Positions 34,149 through 45,628 of a stretch of 64,000 bases of DNA are shown one piece after another. The translations under genes were made by a program, and so were the position numbers. This DNA comes from SAR202 cluster bacterium bin87 (GTDB lineage Bacteria > Chloroflexota > Dehalococcoidia > Lucifugimonadales > UBA3495): positions 611,180 through 675,179 of the forward strand of contig MPNC01000002.1 in NCBI GenBank assembly GCA_002238825.1, given 5' to 3'. The first letter of the stretch is position 1. Every line of letters starts with the position of its first letter. The notes below the pieces were generated by a model that worked only from the letters and a program-made list of their open reading frames with translations, ran no database searches and was not told the origin of the DNA.

Positions 34149-34862
34149 ATGGCGCGGCTTTGCTCGGTCATCGTGACCTTTGCCGTGGCGGTCGCCCTCT
34201 GCCTCGCAATGGTGGGTTGCCAGACACCGACCAACGACCCAGGCGCCGGCGACGCCCAGGCCGATCCGCCCAACATCGAGGCCACCGTGTCGGCCGCGCT
34301 GCGGTCCCTGGAAGAGACGCAGCCGGCGTCCTCAGTCGGTGGTACAAACCCAGCCTCCATGTCCCCGCCGTCTGCGGCGTCTGCCGCGACACCCGCCCTG
34401 CAACCGACGGCGCGGCTCCGGTCTGCGTCCGACGGAGCCGCGCAACGCCCGACGGCGCCAATGTTCGCGGGGACCTTCATGGACGGCAACGACTATCAGC
34501 TCGAGGACACCGTGGGCACCCCGACGTTGTTGATGTTCTGGGCTCCCTGGTGACCGCATTGCCAGCGGCAGTTGCCGGCTGTCCAGGGTTTCCACGAGGA
34601 GTACCACGGCGTCGACGCCGACATAGTGGGGATTGCCATCAGCGCTCCCGAGCCGGAGGTCCGCGCACTGATGGATAAACAGGGCCTGACCTTCCCGATC
34701 GCCCACGACCCGGACGGGCAACTCGCCACCGTATACGGCGTCTCCGGCGTGCCCTTCTACATCTTCATCGACAAGGCCGGTCGGGTCGCCCACACCATCC
34801 CCGGGGCACCGACCGACGTGAACACGATCCGGGGTTGGATCGAAGACCTGAAGGCGGAATAG
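34149..34862 (+). CDS. TlpA-like redoxin lipoprotein with in-frame UGA (selenoprotein candidate)
   Basis: A 237-residue thioredoxin-fold protein if UGA 34551-34553 is selenocysteine (residue 135). The N-terminus is a lipoprotein signal peptide (MVGC, Cys24) and a long Ala/Ser/Pro linker. The thioredoxin-like domain starts near 105. The active site reads FWAPW-U-PHCQRQLPAVQ, so UGA replaces the first (attacking) Cys of the W-C-x-x-C motif and Cys138 is the resolving partner. The later cis-Pro region GVSGVPFYIFIDKAGRV is intact, and the chain ends in a normal C-terminal helix. Without read-through the gene would give only a linker and a second ORF with no start signal. A hairpin lies at 34563-34581. 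The gene follows DUF3179 by 9 bp, so the two redox proteins are probably partners outside the membrane, for example in thiol-disulfide or peroxide chemistry. Confidence 0.88.
34563..34581 (+). promoter_or_regulatory. Predicted SECIS hairpin of the redoxin gene
   Basis: CAGCGGC (34563-34569) pairs with GCC, one bulged G, then GCTG (34574-34581). The apical loop AGTT has G in its second place and begins 16 nt after the UGA, the same distance as in the BtuF-like gene. Confidence 0.65.
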
Positions 34863-34903
34863 CGCGCCGTCGGCCGCTCGGTTGAAACGCCGGTAGAATC
34901 AGG

Positions 34904-34934
34904 GAGCCCCACGGTTCGAATTACCGTGGGGCTC
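34904..34934. terminator. Terminator between convergent redoxin and dehydrogenase genes
   Basis: A perfect 12-bp stem (GAGCCCCACGGT, 34904-34915, with 34923-34934) and a 7-nt loop between two convergent genes. The T run is short (TTCC), so it may act on both strands. Confidence 0.75.
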
Positions 34935-34960
34935 TTCCGATTGCGGGGTTTCCGACAGGG

Positions 34961-36028
34961 TTAACCCCGCCAGATCCGACGCATGCGGCGCACGGAGTCC
35001 AGGCGAGACTCCGCCAGGAGATCCGCCGCCTGCGCCGTGGATATCTCCTGCTTCCGCGACGTGGTCAGCACCGCCGACATCTGCTCGTAGATCCGCTCCG
35101 TCTGCTGGCGCGAACGATCGGGGTTGTACGGCTGGCCGATCTCGGCGGCGGCGTTGATGATGCCGCCGGCGTTGATCAGGAAATCGGGGGCATAGACGAT
35201 CCCCCGGCGATGCAGCTCCTCGCCGTCTTCCGCTGTCATCAGCTGGTTGTTGGCCCCGCCGGCCACGATCTGACAGCGCAGGCGGTCGATGGTGGCCGAG
35301 TTGATGACCCCGCCCAGCGCGCATGGAGCGAAAATATCGCAGTCCACGTCGTAGATCTCATCGGGTCCGACGACCTTGACGCCCATCTGGCGGGCCCGGT
35401 CAAGCGCCGCCTCGCTGATATCCGTGACCACGATGCGAACGTCGTCCTCGATCAGATGACCCGCGGTGTGCGTGGCCACCTTTCCGAACCCCTGCATCGC
35501 AACGGTGCGCCCGCGCAGATCGTCCCTGCCCCAAACGTCGGAGGCGCAGGCCTTCATGCCCATGTAGATCCCGAGGCCGGTCATAACGGAAGTGTCGCCG
35601 CTGCCGCCCAGGGTGACGTCGAGTCCCACCACATGCTCGGTTTCCTGGCGCACGGCCTCCAGGTCCCGCCCGGTGGTGCCAACGTCGGTGGTGGTCAGGT
35701 AGCGGCCCCCCAGCGTGTCCACGAACCGACCCCAGGCGCGCATCAGGGATTCGGTCTTGGCGGTGCGGGGGTCGCCGATGATGACGCCCTTGCCGCCGCC
35801 GAGGTGCAGGCCGGCCGCCGCCGATTTGTATGTCATGGCCCGGGACAGGTTCAGGGCGTCGGCAAGCGCTTCCTGTTCGGTGGCGTAGGGCCACATGCGG
35901 GTTCCGCCGCAAGACGGCCCCAGGGTGGTGTCGTGGATGGCGATGATGCCCCGCAGGCCGGATTCAGGGTCGTTGTACATCGTCACCTGTTCGTGACCGC
36001 GGCTGGCCATCGTATTCAGTACGTCCAT
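34961..36028 (-). CDS. Leu/Glu/Phe/Val dehydrogenase family enzyme
   Basis: A 355-residue NAD(P)-dependent amino-acid dehydrogenase. The catalytic glycine-rich loop with active Lys is LHLGGGKGVIIGDP near residue 85, and an earlier Lys (TYKSAAAG) is also family-conserved. The Rossmann domain follows with AMQGFGKVATHTA near 180 and the late APCALGGVIN and GGANNQL segments. The length fits leucine/phenylalanine dehydrogenases better than the 420-450 residue glutamate dehydrogenases. ATG 36028 is selected by GGAGGTGG upstream; an earlier in-frame ATG (36061) lacks a site. TATAAT at 36065-36070 on the minus strand is a possible -10. It deaminates a branched or aromatic amino acid reversibly; branched-chain preference is inferred only. 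Confidence 0.87.
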   Translation of the reverse strand: MDVLNTMASRGHEQVTMYNDPESGLRGIIAIHDTTLGPSCGGTRMWPYATEQEALADALNLSRAMTYKSAAAGLHLGGGKGVIIGDPRTAKTESLMRAWGRFVDTLGGRYLTTTDVGTTGRDLEAVRQETEHVVGLDVTLGGSGDTSVMTGLGIYMGMKACASDVWGRDDLRGRTVAMQGFGKVATHTAGHLIEDDVRIVVTDISEAALDRARQMGVKVVGPDEIYDVDCDIFAPCALGGVINSATIDRLRCQIVAGGANNQLMTAEDGEELHRRGIVYAPDFLINAGGIINAAAEIGQPYNPDRSRQQTERIYEQMSAVLTTSRKQEISTAQAADLLAESRLDSVRRMRRIWRG

Positions 36029-36061
36029 GCTTTCCACCTCCTGCGAATATCCTCCGCTCAA

Positions 36062-36544
36062 TTAATTATATGACACGGTCTGGCCCATTACAGGCAGCAG
36101 CGGCACGCAGGCGGGCTGGAACGCATCGCTCCATCCCACATGCTTCGACGTTATGTTGAGTCAGCAACGTCGAATAGACGGTCTCTGCCTCCCAGCACGC
36201 GAGAAGCCGGCACCGACGCCAATATTGCCAGGCAAGGAGACGGAAGATGCCCAGATAGGGGACGAGTCGAGTAAATTATTCGCGCCACCCCAGGGCAGCG
36301 GACGCCCACCCCGCAGAGCAACGCCCTGACCACGGCGACCTACAGAATGGTCCACGCGACACTGGCCACTGAGACCGCCTGCGGAGCAGTGACTTGGGAA
36401 TATGAAAGTCGCGGCGCGAAGCGCTTGGATGGACGGGCAGCGTTACGGCGCGTCTGCCCGTTCCCACCGCATCAGGCAACGTTGCCTTTGGAGCGGGTAT
36501 GGACCCGGACTCTGCGAAGCAATCCGAACTCCACCCCACAGCGA
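36062..36544. other. Intergenic stretch without a recognised gene
   Basis: About 480 bp. It contains the dehydrogenase promoter region near 36065 and one perfect 9-bp inverted pair (TTCGACGTT at 36144-36152, AACGTCGAA at 36166-36174). Several short frames are open but none has a ribosome site or a recognisable product. Confidence 0.5.
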
Positions 36545-37447
36545 TCACATATTGTTGCGCCGCAGACCGGTTGATCTGCGTTCCGCACCCTCCGGCAAAT
36601 TACGCTTCGAAGCTAAAACGACAGCGATCGCTCCAGCGATGAGAGCCAGGACAACCACCGCGAGAGCTATGGCCGTCCACATCCACATCGCTGAAACCCC
36701 TCCTCCAACACTCCCTGACTCCAGTGCCAGCACGTCGCTGGCAATCTGCGGGTAACCCTGTTCCAACAGAGCGTTGGCCAGGGCAACCACTTCGCTTTGG
36801 CCCGTAGCGTCAGGAGCAAAACGGCTGCCGAAAACCAACTGGTGAGCGCTGATATACGCGGCGCTGGCGGACTGAACACTCTCTTCAAGACGGTCCAAGC
36901 GCCCGTCCGGGGTGATTATGGTAACTTCCAACAGCCGGAAGGGACGCGGTACCTGTACTTGGTGCTCGTACCCATCGCGAAGGGTGCGCAACTTAACGCT
37001 GCGAGGCGTGACGCCCGTGTGATTCACCTCGATGCGCATACTACCCTGCAGGCCCGCTATCTCATTTTTGCCGGGATGCAGGGTGAAGGGTCGCGGCATC
37101 CCCGGTTCCTGGATGACTTCTACTTCGGAGCTCCAATCAGTCAGTTCCGAAACCAGGACCAGCGTCGCCTCCTCCTGGGTGTTGAGCCTGACCTCGCAAC
37201 CGCCGACGACGGGCATCTCCTGTCTGATGTATTTGTCAGGGTGGATTTCTACCGCTTCGTCACCTTCACCGTCACCGTCAAAATCGAGCCAAAAAGCGCA
37301 CTCAGTTTCGGAGATATCCACGACGGCATCTCCCTGCATGGGTCCGGATGCCTCGAGGGTCAGTGGTATGATCGCGAACCCTGCCACCGACGCAGCGAGC
37401 AGCAGCCAGACCACCGTCCGGATGAAGCGACTATCGGCTGACCTCAT
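36545..37447 (-). CDS. Unknown two-span membrane protein
   Basis: A 300-residue protein that I do not recognise. There is one hydrophobic segment at the N-terminus (about 10-30, VVWLLLAASVAGFAIIPL), likely a signal anchor. The external region of about 220 residues contains an acidic Ca-binding-like loop (DFDGDGEGDEA) near residue 55. A second span lies near the C-terminus (about 255-282) with a basic tail. The start codon overlaps the stop of the upstream gene by one base (TGATG), so it is translationally coupled to the 674-residue protein and the two probably act together at the membrane. Confidence 0.65.
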   Translation of the reverse strand: MRSADSRFIRTVVWLLLAASVAGFAIIPLTLEASGPMQGDAVVDISETECAFWLDFDGDGEGDEAVEIHPDKYIRQEMPVVGGCEVRLNTQEEATLVLVSELTDWSSEVEVIQEPGMPRPFTLHPGKNEIAGLQGSMRIEVNHTGVTPRSVKLRTLRDGYEHQVQVPRPFRLLEVTIITPDGRLDRLEESVQSASAAYISAHQLVFGSRFAPDATGQSEVVALANALLEQGYPQIASDVLALESGSVGGGVSAMWMWTAIALAVVVLALIAGAIAVVLASKRNLPEGAERRSTGLRRNNM

Positions 37448-39471
37448 CAGGCGTCATCCCGACCTGTAGCGCTCGCAGGCTCAGCGTCACTAGGGTCGAG
37501 GGCGCCGTCGTCCTTCAGTTCCCGGGGCGGAATGATACCGTAGTATCGAGCGTGTTCGCGCCAGCGTGACAGGTCTGCGATCAGGTCGTGGTAGACCGAT
37601 GCCAGCTCTTCGTAAGCACTGACGTCCTTGAAACTGTCGCCATCTCGTACCCGCGCCAAAACCAGGATGCTGTATTCCACGGGCACGTCGTGGTCAACAT
37701 CGCTCAATTTCCATTGCAACGCGGCGGGATGCTCGGCGACTACTCCTTCTTGTTGCTGCGGATCGCCCGGAGATTGCCGTTCGCCAGCATCTTTGGTCAT
37801 GCGGTGAGACGTGGTCAGTACTTTGCTCAGGTCAAAGTTCAATTCGGAGAACGAACCGGGAACGTTCCGCCGATTTTCAGCAATGAAATCACGCAGAACT
37901 TCACGCGTCGGACGAAAGGCGTCATTGCTGGCGCCTCGGCTCCAATCTCCGATGGAAATCGACATTATCTCGTCAAACAGCGCTTCCGAGTTGACATCCA
38001 TGGACGCGCAGTCTGCGCGACGGAGTACTCCATTGCACAGGTCAGTGAGACGATGCCGCACAGTGGTGATGCCGGCGTCTCCGATTACTTCGGCGATGGG
38101 GCCGGGAATCCCGTTATCGCGGGCAATTTCGGCGGCTTCGACACGCTGGCTTTCGGGCAGGATGATGTTGATGCAGAACAGGTCCTCTCTGGCAATAATG
38201 CTGTCCGTGTCCCTACTGGCTTTGCGTGCGTCCAAATAATTGTCCTGATCTTTCTCGAATGCATCCGCCAATTTGGTAGCAGCCAGGGCCCGATCGCTTT
38301 TCAAACGTCCGTTCAACCGGTTCAACAACCCGGGTTCCAGCGAGATTCTTTCCAACTCGTCGGCTACTGCCGTCAATTCCTCAAACTGAGACCTGACGGT
38401 CGAGTTCGGTTCGAACGTCAGTAGCGGTGCAATCTCCCTTTTTACGCGCTCTATGAAAGCGTCGTGCTTGGGTCTCACGTCCTCCCCTTCCCAGGCATTC
38501 CGGTCCCGATGCCACGGCAAGGATGTCCGATAGCGCAGATAGCGGCAAGCCTGGCTGTAAGATCGTTCGGAAACCACGTGTGCCAAATAAGCGTTCCAGC
38601 GCTGCCCCGCTTTGAGTTGCACGGTGGATTCAGGCCGGTCGCCCCCGCCAGCTCCGTTGAGCAAACAGGCAGTCACTTGCGCCGCCGCCCGATCCAGCGC
38701 GCTCCAGGCAACTTCCCGAGACGTCGTAGCCGACCTGGCGGTCCCGCCGTCGAAGACGATGTTGATGTCGAAGCACTGCGTGCGCTCGTCGTGATCCGGC
38801 ATTTCCGAAAGCGGAACGCCCTCAAGTAGCTCTTGCCGGCCCACGAAACCACGAAATGCGTTTTGTACCGCCATCCGGTCCATGTCGCCGGATTCCCCCC
38901 TGTGGACGGGAGGACAAAGTTCTATTCCCCAGACCACAAGCTGATCGGCTTTACCCTGGTCGGCAAAATAGGACCTCAATGCGGCGCCCAGGTACATACT
39001 GACGGTCCCCGAGGTCGGCCCTTCTGGACAGAACGGTATGACCACGGCGAGTTGATAGGAGGAAGTGAGACCCTCTCGGCTCTTGAACTGCTCCCAGAGG
39101 CGCTCGGTATCGCGACAATACTGGTTGATCTGTCTGCGGCACCAAGCTCCCAGCTGAGCCGGTGAGTCGGCCAATTCCGTAGCCTGGGCAGCGAGCGGAT
39201 TAATCTGCTCTAACAGACGGCGACTGGGCGACGTATCGGTTTCCATCCTGGATCCCGGTGGCGACACTCCGATGTTGAAGATACCGCTCCAATCGCCCCG
39301 CACCCTCCCGCGCGTTCGTGATACTAGCGAATCTATTTCATCCTGATCATGGTCAATAGCCCAAGGCGCCAATTGGGGTATGCCTTGCGCCAACAGTTCG
39401 TCAACAAAGAACGGCAAGCTCTCCAGGCCGGCCTTGCCAGCCGCCATCACTCGTACTGCTCCAATAGCCAT
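37447..39471 (-). CDS. Unknown 674-residue protein, possibly divergent tubulin-like
   Basis: A large soluble protein with no signal peptide and no confident family. Its order of features loosely recalls bacterial tubulin-like (Tubulin_2) proteins: an N-terminal Gly-containing strand-turn (RVMAAGKAGLESLPFFVDEL), WAIDHDQDEI near residue 37 where those proteins have their acidic strand end, and PEGPTSGTVSMYLGAALRSYF near 155 at the place of the Gly-rich GTP loop. The Gly loop is degenerate, so GTP binding is doubtful. The remainder is mostly helical. GGAGG precedes the ATG. It is coupled by stop/start overlap to the membrane protein downstream, a pairing like that of tubulin-like or Ter-type systems with membrane partners. 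The family call is tentative; the gene itself is well supported by length and coupling. Confidence 0.6.
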   Translation of the reverse strand: MAIGAVRVMAAGKAGLESLPFFVDELLAQGIPQLAPWAIDHDQDEIDSLVSRTRGRVRGDWSGIFNIGVSPPGSRMETDTSPSRRLLEQINPLAAQATELADSPAQLGAWCRRQINQYCRDTERLWEQFKSREGLTSSYQLAVVIPFCPEGPTSGTVSMYLGAALRSYFADQGKADQLVVWGIELCPPVHRGESGDMDRMAVQNAFRGFVGRQELLEGVPLSEMPDHDERTQCFDINIVFDGGTARSATTSREVAWSALDRAAAQVTACLLNGAGGGDRPESTVQLKAGQRWNAYLAHVVSERSYSQACRYLRYRTSLPWHRDRNAWEGEDVRPKHDAFIERVKREIAPLLTFEPNSTVRSQFEELTAVADELERISLEPGLLNRLNGRLKSDRALAATKLADAFEKDQDNYLDARKASRDTDSIIAREDLFCINIILPESQRVEAAEIARDNGIPGPIAEVIGDAGITTVRHRLTDLCNGVLRRADCASMDVNSEALFDEIMSISIGDWSRGASNDAFRPTREVLRDFIAENRRNVPGSFSELNFDLSKVLTTSHRMTKDAGERQSPGDPQQQEGVVAEHPAALQWKLSDVDHDVPVEYSILVLARVRDGDSFKDVSAYEELASVYHDLIADLSRWREHARYYGIIPPRELKDDGALDPSDAEPASATGRDDA

Positions 39472-40086
39472 AATTCCTCCGCTTCGTCCAGGGGATGCCA
39501 GTCAATAACGGAAATAAACGACTAATTCACCTGGGAGGTTTGCCCGTCAGATCCCAGACGTCAGATGGAACCGTAAAGGGTTGGGCACTCACGACATTTG
39601 GATCTGCGCGTCGGCGTGTGACGGGTGTAAATTCCTGCCAGTAGCTGTGCATGCTGCTTCACCCCGGAGGCTAATGTCTCTAGAACCACACGACATTGAC
39701 GCACTACCGATTCGATCGCCGAGTCGAATCCTCCACCGGAACGAATCCTAGGCATCCAATTGCCGAAAGTCTGTGCATGTACAGATTTGCACACTCAACA
39801 TTCGCTTCGTGCACAAAACCGGTAACACTCCAGAACCCCTGCATGACCTGTGTGGCAGAAATGCGCGCCCCTAACGGAGGATTGGTCACTAATTGTCACA
39901 ATCTGAGGCCAACATGTGACCCAAAACGCCGCCCAGAGACACGCCACGGCATTTCCAGGTCTACCGAACCCGCGCCGCCGCGCTGCTCCAGACGAGAGCG
40001 GATGTTCCCGCCCCGGAAACGCCGCCGCTGCTACAATGAGTATGGTGACGTGCGCCAACCCTGTCGTGCACCGATGACCCGGCACC
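39472..40086. other. Intergenic stretch without a recognised gene
   Basis: About 615 bp between the divergent unknown gene and the P-type ATPase. Short frames are open on both strands, but none has a convincing start or a recognisable product. TACAAT near 40030 may be the -10 of the ATPase gene. Confidence 0.5.
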
Positions 40087-42414
40087 ATGCCTCAATCGAC
40101 CGAAAACACCCTCGTTCTCGCCGTTGGCGGGATGACGTGCGCCGCGTGCGTGTACCATGTCGGCGAGGCGCTGCGCTCCGTTGACGGGGTGACCGAGGTC
40201 AGTATCAACCTCGCCACCGAGCGGGCGACGATCAGCCTGGACGACGGCGATGCCGCCGGTACGCCTGACCTGGAGACATTGGCCAGGGCCGTCGCCGACG
40301 CCGGATACCGTCTCGATACCAACCCTCAATCGGCGGCTGACGGCAGCGGAAGTGATGGGCCGCGGGCGCGGGAGGAAAAACGCGTCCGGGTCCGGTTCAT
40401 CTTCGCAGCCCTGAGCGGGGGCGCGCTGCTGCTCGGTAGCTTCCCCGCGCTGCCCTGGGTCCCCGCACTGTTCGCGATGGGGTGGTGGTATCCGGTACTG
40501 TTATGGGCAGTAGCCACCCCGGTGCAGTTCTGGGCCGGCTGGTCGTTCTACTCTGCCGGCTGGGCCGGTCTGCGGCGGTTGCAGCCCAACATGCACACGC
40601 TGATCGCCCTGGGCACGTCGGTGGCGTACGGGTACAGCGTCGTTGTTATCGTTTTGACGCTGCTATCCCCGGGCGCGCTGGGTTCGCCGGGAGCGCACCA
40701 ACTGCACTTCGACATGACGGCCATAATCGTCGCGCTGATTCTGTTGGGACGCTGGCTGGAAGCGCGCGCGCTGTCCCGCACTTCGGGCGCCATCGAAAGG
40801 CTGTTGGATCTGCGGCCCCAAACGGCGCACCTCATGGCCGCGGACGGCTCCATATCGGATGTGCCAATTGATCAGGTTGAAACCGGTGACACCCTGGCGG
40901 TTCGCCCCGGCGAGCAGATCCCGACTGACGGCGATGTGACCAGCGGCGCAACGATCGTCGACCAGTCAGCGGTGACCGGCGAGAGTATTCCCGCCGAAAA
41001 ATCAGTCGGTGATTCCGTTTTTGCCGGCACCCTGAACGAAACCGGAGCCGTACTCATCCGCGCCACCCGCGTCGGCGCGGACACGACACTGGCCCAGGTG
41101 ATACGGCTTGTGGAAGAAGCCCAGGGCTCGGCGGCGCCGGTACAGCGACTGGCCGATCGGGTCGCGGCCTGGTTCGTGCCGGCGGTGGGTCTGATCGCGC
41201 TGGCGGCGGCGGTGCTCTGGCTGTTCCTCGGGCCGGACCCGTCGGTGCGGTACGCGATGCTGACCCTGGTTGCGGTGTTCATCATCGCGTGCCCGTGCGC
41301 ACTGGGGTTGGCAACTCCCACCGCAATCATCGTGGGCGTGGGCAGAAGCGCGGAGCGAGGCATTCTGATCCGCAGCGCCGCCGCGTTGGAAACCGCCCAC
41401 CGCGTGGACGTGGTTGCCCTCGACAAAACCGGAACCCTCACCACCGGTCAACCGGAGGTCACGGAGACCGTGGCCGCCTCGGGCGTCTCATCTACCGACG
41501 TGCTGCGATACGCCGCCTCGGTTGAGACCCTGTCGGAACACCCCATCGGTCGGGCCGTGCTGCGTCGGGCTCAATCCGAAGGTCTGGTGGTCACGCCGTC
41601 CACGGATTTCGTTGCCCACGTCGGCGCCGGTGTCACGGCCGTGATGGCTGAGGAAGGAATAGCGGTCGGCAACGCCGCACTGATGGAGAAGGTCGGCGCG
41701 TCGCCGGACGCCGAGCTTACCGCGGCGGCAACACGGCTGGCGGAGAGCGGCAACACGCCCATGTTCGTAGCCCGGGGCGGTCTTGTTGTCGGCGTGATCG
41801 CAGTCGCCGACACGGTAAAGCCCGGGGCGCTCGCGGCGGTGGCGGCTCTGCATGCGATGGGTGTCCGGACGGTGATGCTCTCCGGAGATCGCCCGGAGGT
41901 GGCAGCGGCGGTGGCTGCAGAGTGCGATATCGACGATTACCACGCCGGCATGATGCCGGCCGACAAAGCGGATGCCATTGCCAGGATGCAGGATGAAGGC
42001 CACACCGTGGCCATGGTGGGCGACGGGATCAATGACGCACCGGCGCTGGCCCGGGCCAACGTCGGTGTGGCCATGGGCGGCGGGACCGACATCGCCCGGG
42101 AAACTGCGGACGTCACGCTGATGCGGGACGAACTCATGGGCGTGGCTACCGCCCTGAGGATGTCTCGCAACACGATGCGCACCATCCGGCAGAACCTGTT
42201 CTGGGCCTTCTTCTACAACACGTTGCTGATCCCGGTGGCCGCGGGGGCGCTGTATCCGGTGTTCGCCGCGCTGGGGGGCGTGCCGGGCGGGCTGGCGTTT
42301 TTCTTCGGCGATGCCGGGTTCCTCAATCCCATCCTGGCGGCCCTGGCCATGGCTTTCAGCTCAGTCAGCGTGGTGAGCAACTCGCTGCGGCTGCGACGGG
42401 CCAACCTGGAGTGA
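40087..42414 (+). CDS. copA: Copper-type P1B ATPase (CopA-like)
   Basis: A 775-residue heavy-metal P-type ATPase. The N-terminal HMA domain has GMTCAAC (Cys18/Cys21). Membrane helices follow, then the actuator domain with the TGES loop (VTGES). The intramembrane metal site CPC is at Cys402/Cys404, the phosphorylated Asp in DKTGT is Asp446, the soft-metal SEHPIG motif comes after it, and GDGINDAPAL is in the hinge. CPC plus a single GMTCxxC HMA domain indicates Cu(I) export from the cytoplasm. No clear ribosome site is seen before the ATG. A small YHS protein gene follows 90 bp downstream and probably supports metal handling. No copper regulator is adjacent. Confidence 0.92.
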   Translation: MPQSTENTLVLAVGGMTCAACVYHVGEALRSVDGVTEVSINLATERATISLDDGDAAGTPDLETLARAVADAGYRLDTNPQSAADGSGSDGPRAREEKRVRVRFIFAALSGGALLLGSFPALPWVPALFAMGWWYPVLLWAVATPVQFWAGWSFYSAGWAGLRRLQPNMHTLIALGTSVAYGYSVVVIVLTLLSPGALGSPGAHQLHFDMTAIIVALILLGRWLEARALSRTSGAIERLLDLRPQTAHLMAADGSISDVPIDQVETGDTLAVRPGEQIPTDGDVTSGATIVDQSAVTGESIPAEKSVGDSVFAGTLNETGAVLIRATRVGADTTLAQVIRLVEEAQGSAAPVQRLADRVAAWFVPAVGLIALAAAVLWLFLGPDPSVRYAMLTLVAVFIIACPCALGLATPTAIIVGVGRSAERGILIRSAAALETAHRVDVVALDKTGTLTTGQPEVTETVAASGVSSTDVLRYAASVETLSEHPIGRAVLRRAQSEGLVVTPSTDFVAHVGAGVTAVMAEEGIAVGNAALMEKVGASPDAELTAAATRLAESGNTPMFVARGGLVVGVIAVADTVKPGALAAVAALHAMGVRTVMLSGDRPEVAAAVAAECDIDDYHAGMMPADKADAIARMQDEGHTVAMVGDGINDAPALARANVGVAMGGGTDIARETADVTLMRDELMGVATALRMSRNTMRTIRQNLFWAFFYNTLLIPVAAGALYPVFAALGGVPGGLAFFFGDAGFLNPILAALAMAFSSVSVVSNSLRLRRANLE

Positions 42415-42503
42415 CCGCCCGGCGACCATTGGCGTGTGCGCCCACCGTGCTACCATTGGTACAATCGGCCTGATCATCAACCGTACACTTTCGGAGAAAA
42501 GCC

Positions 42504-42737
42504 ATGGCAACCGCGACCGACCCCATTTGCCAGATGCAGGTGGATACCGATAACCCCAACGGCGGGACCAGCGAGCACGCGGGGCAGACCTACTACTTCT
42601 GCGCGCCGGGATGTCGCATCGCCTTCGAACGAGACCCCGAGGGATGGGCTTCGGGTCGCAACAAGCCCATCACCATGGGAGAGCCGCAACCCCAGCCGGT
42701 CACGTTCGTGCGGCGTCTGTTCCGCCGCGGCCAATAG
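42504..42737 (+). CDS. Small YHS-domain metal-binding protein
   Basis: A 77-residue protein made of one YHS domain: DPICQMQV at the N-terminus and YYFCAPGCRIAFERDPE in the middle, with three Cys that can bind metal. YHS domains are often fused to the N-terminus of CopA-type ATPases; here it is a separate gene just downstream of one, so a role as metal chaperone or sensor for copper export is likely. The C-terminus is a basic tail. TACCATTGGTACAAT upstream near 42450-42466 contains a possible -10. Confidence 0.8.
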   Translation: MATATDPICQMQVDTDNPNGGTSEHAGQTYYFCAPGCRIAFERDPEGWASGRNKPITMGEPQPQPVTFVRRLFRRGQ

Positions 42738-42758
42738 GCGGCGTTCACCCCAACCACA

Positions 42759-42782
42759 AGAGGCGGGCCTGGACCCGCCTCT
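42759..42782 (+). terminator. Terminator after the YHS gene
   Basis: A perfect 9-bp stem (AGAGGCGGG, 42759-42767, with 42774-42782), 6-nt loop, then CGCGTTTTC, between convergent genes. Confidence 0.75.
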
Positions 42783-42811
42783 CGCGTTTTCACAAAGCCT
42801 GGAGCCGACGG

Positions 42812-45460
<2,649 letters not shown>

Positions 45461-45563
45461 CGGAATCCCTCACCCTACCGTCCCCCTTCATTGCCGGGGG
45501 ATACCTATTGGGCAGTTGCGTGTCAGGCAGTATATCAATTCTGCGGGGACGTCTGTGGAGCGC

Positions 45564-45595
45564 AAAAAACCCCGGCCGGAGTCCCGACCGGGGTT
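45564..45595 (-). terminator. Rho-independent terminator of the DUF3800 gene
   Basis: Read on the minus strand, AACCCCGG (45588-45595) pairs with CCGGGGTT (45568-45575), with further partial pairing inside the loop, followed by TTTTGCG. Confidence 0.82.
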
Positions 45596-45628
45596 CAATT
45601 CAATCCTGGGCTATCGAAGCCCAGACCC

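Noticed and set aside
34149-34553. Programmed frameshift in the redoxin gene
   Set aside because: The two halves are in the same frame, separated by one UGA only, so no shift is needed.
32733-34862. DUF3179 and redoxin as two ordinary pseudogenes
   Set aside because: Both would need the same kind of point mutation at the key Cys with no other damage, and both have SECIS-like hairpins at the right distance; two more genes elsewhere show the same pattern.
34904-34934. tRNA-like GGTTCGAATT sequence
   Set aside because: It is the loop of a perfect terminator stem; no acceptor or anticodon arms can be drawn.
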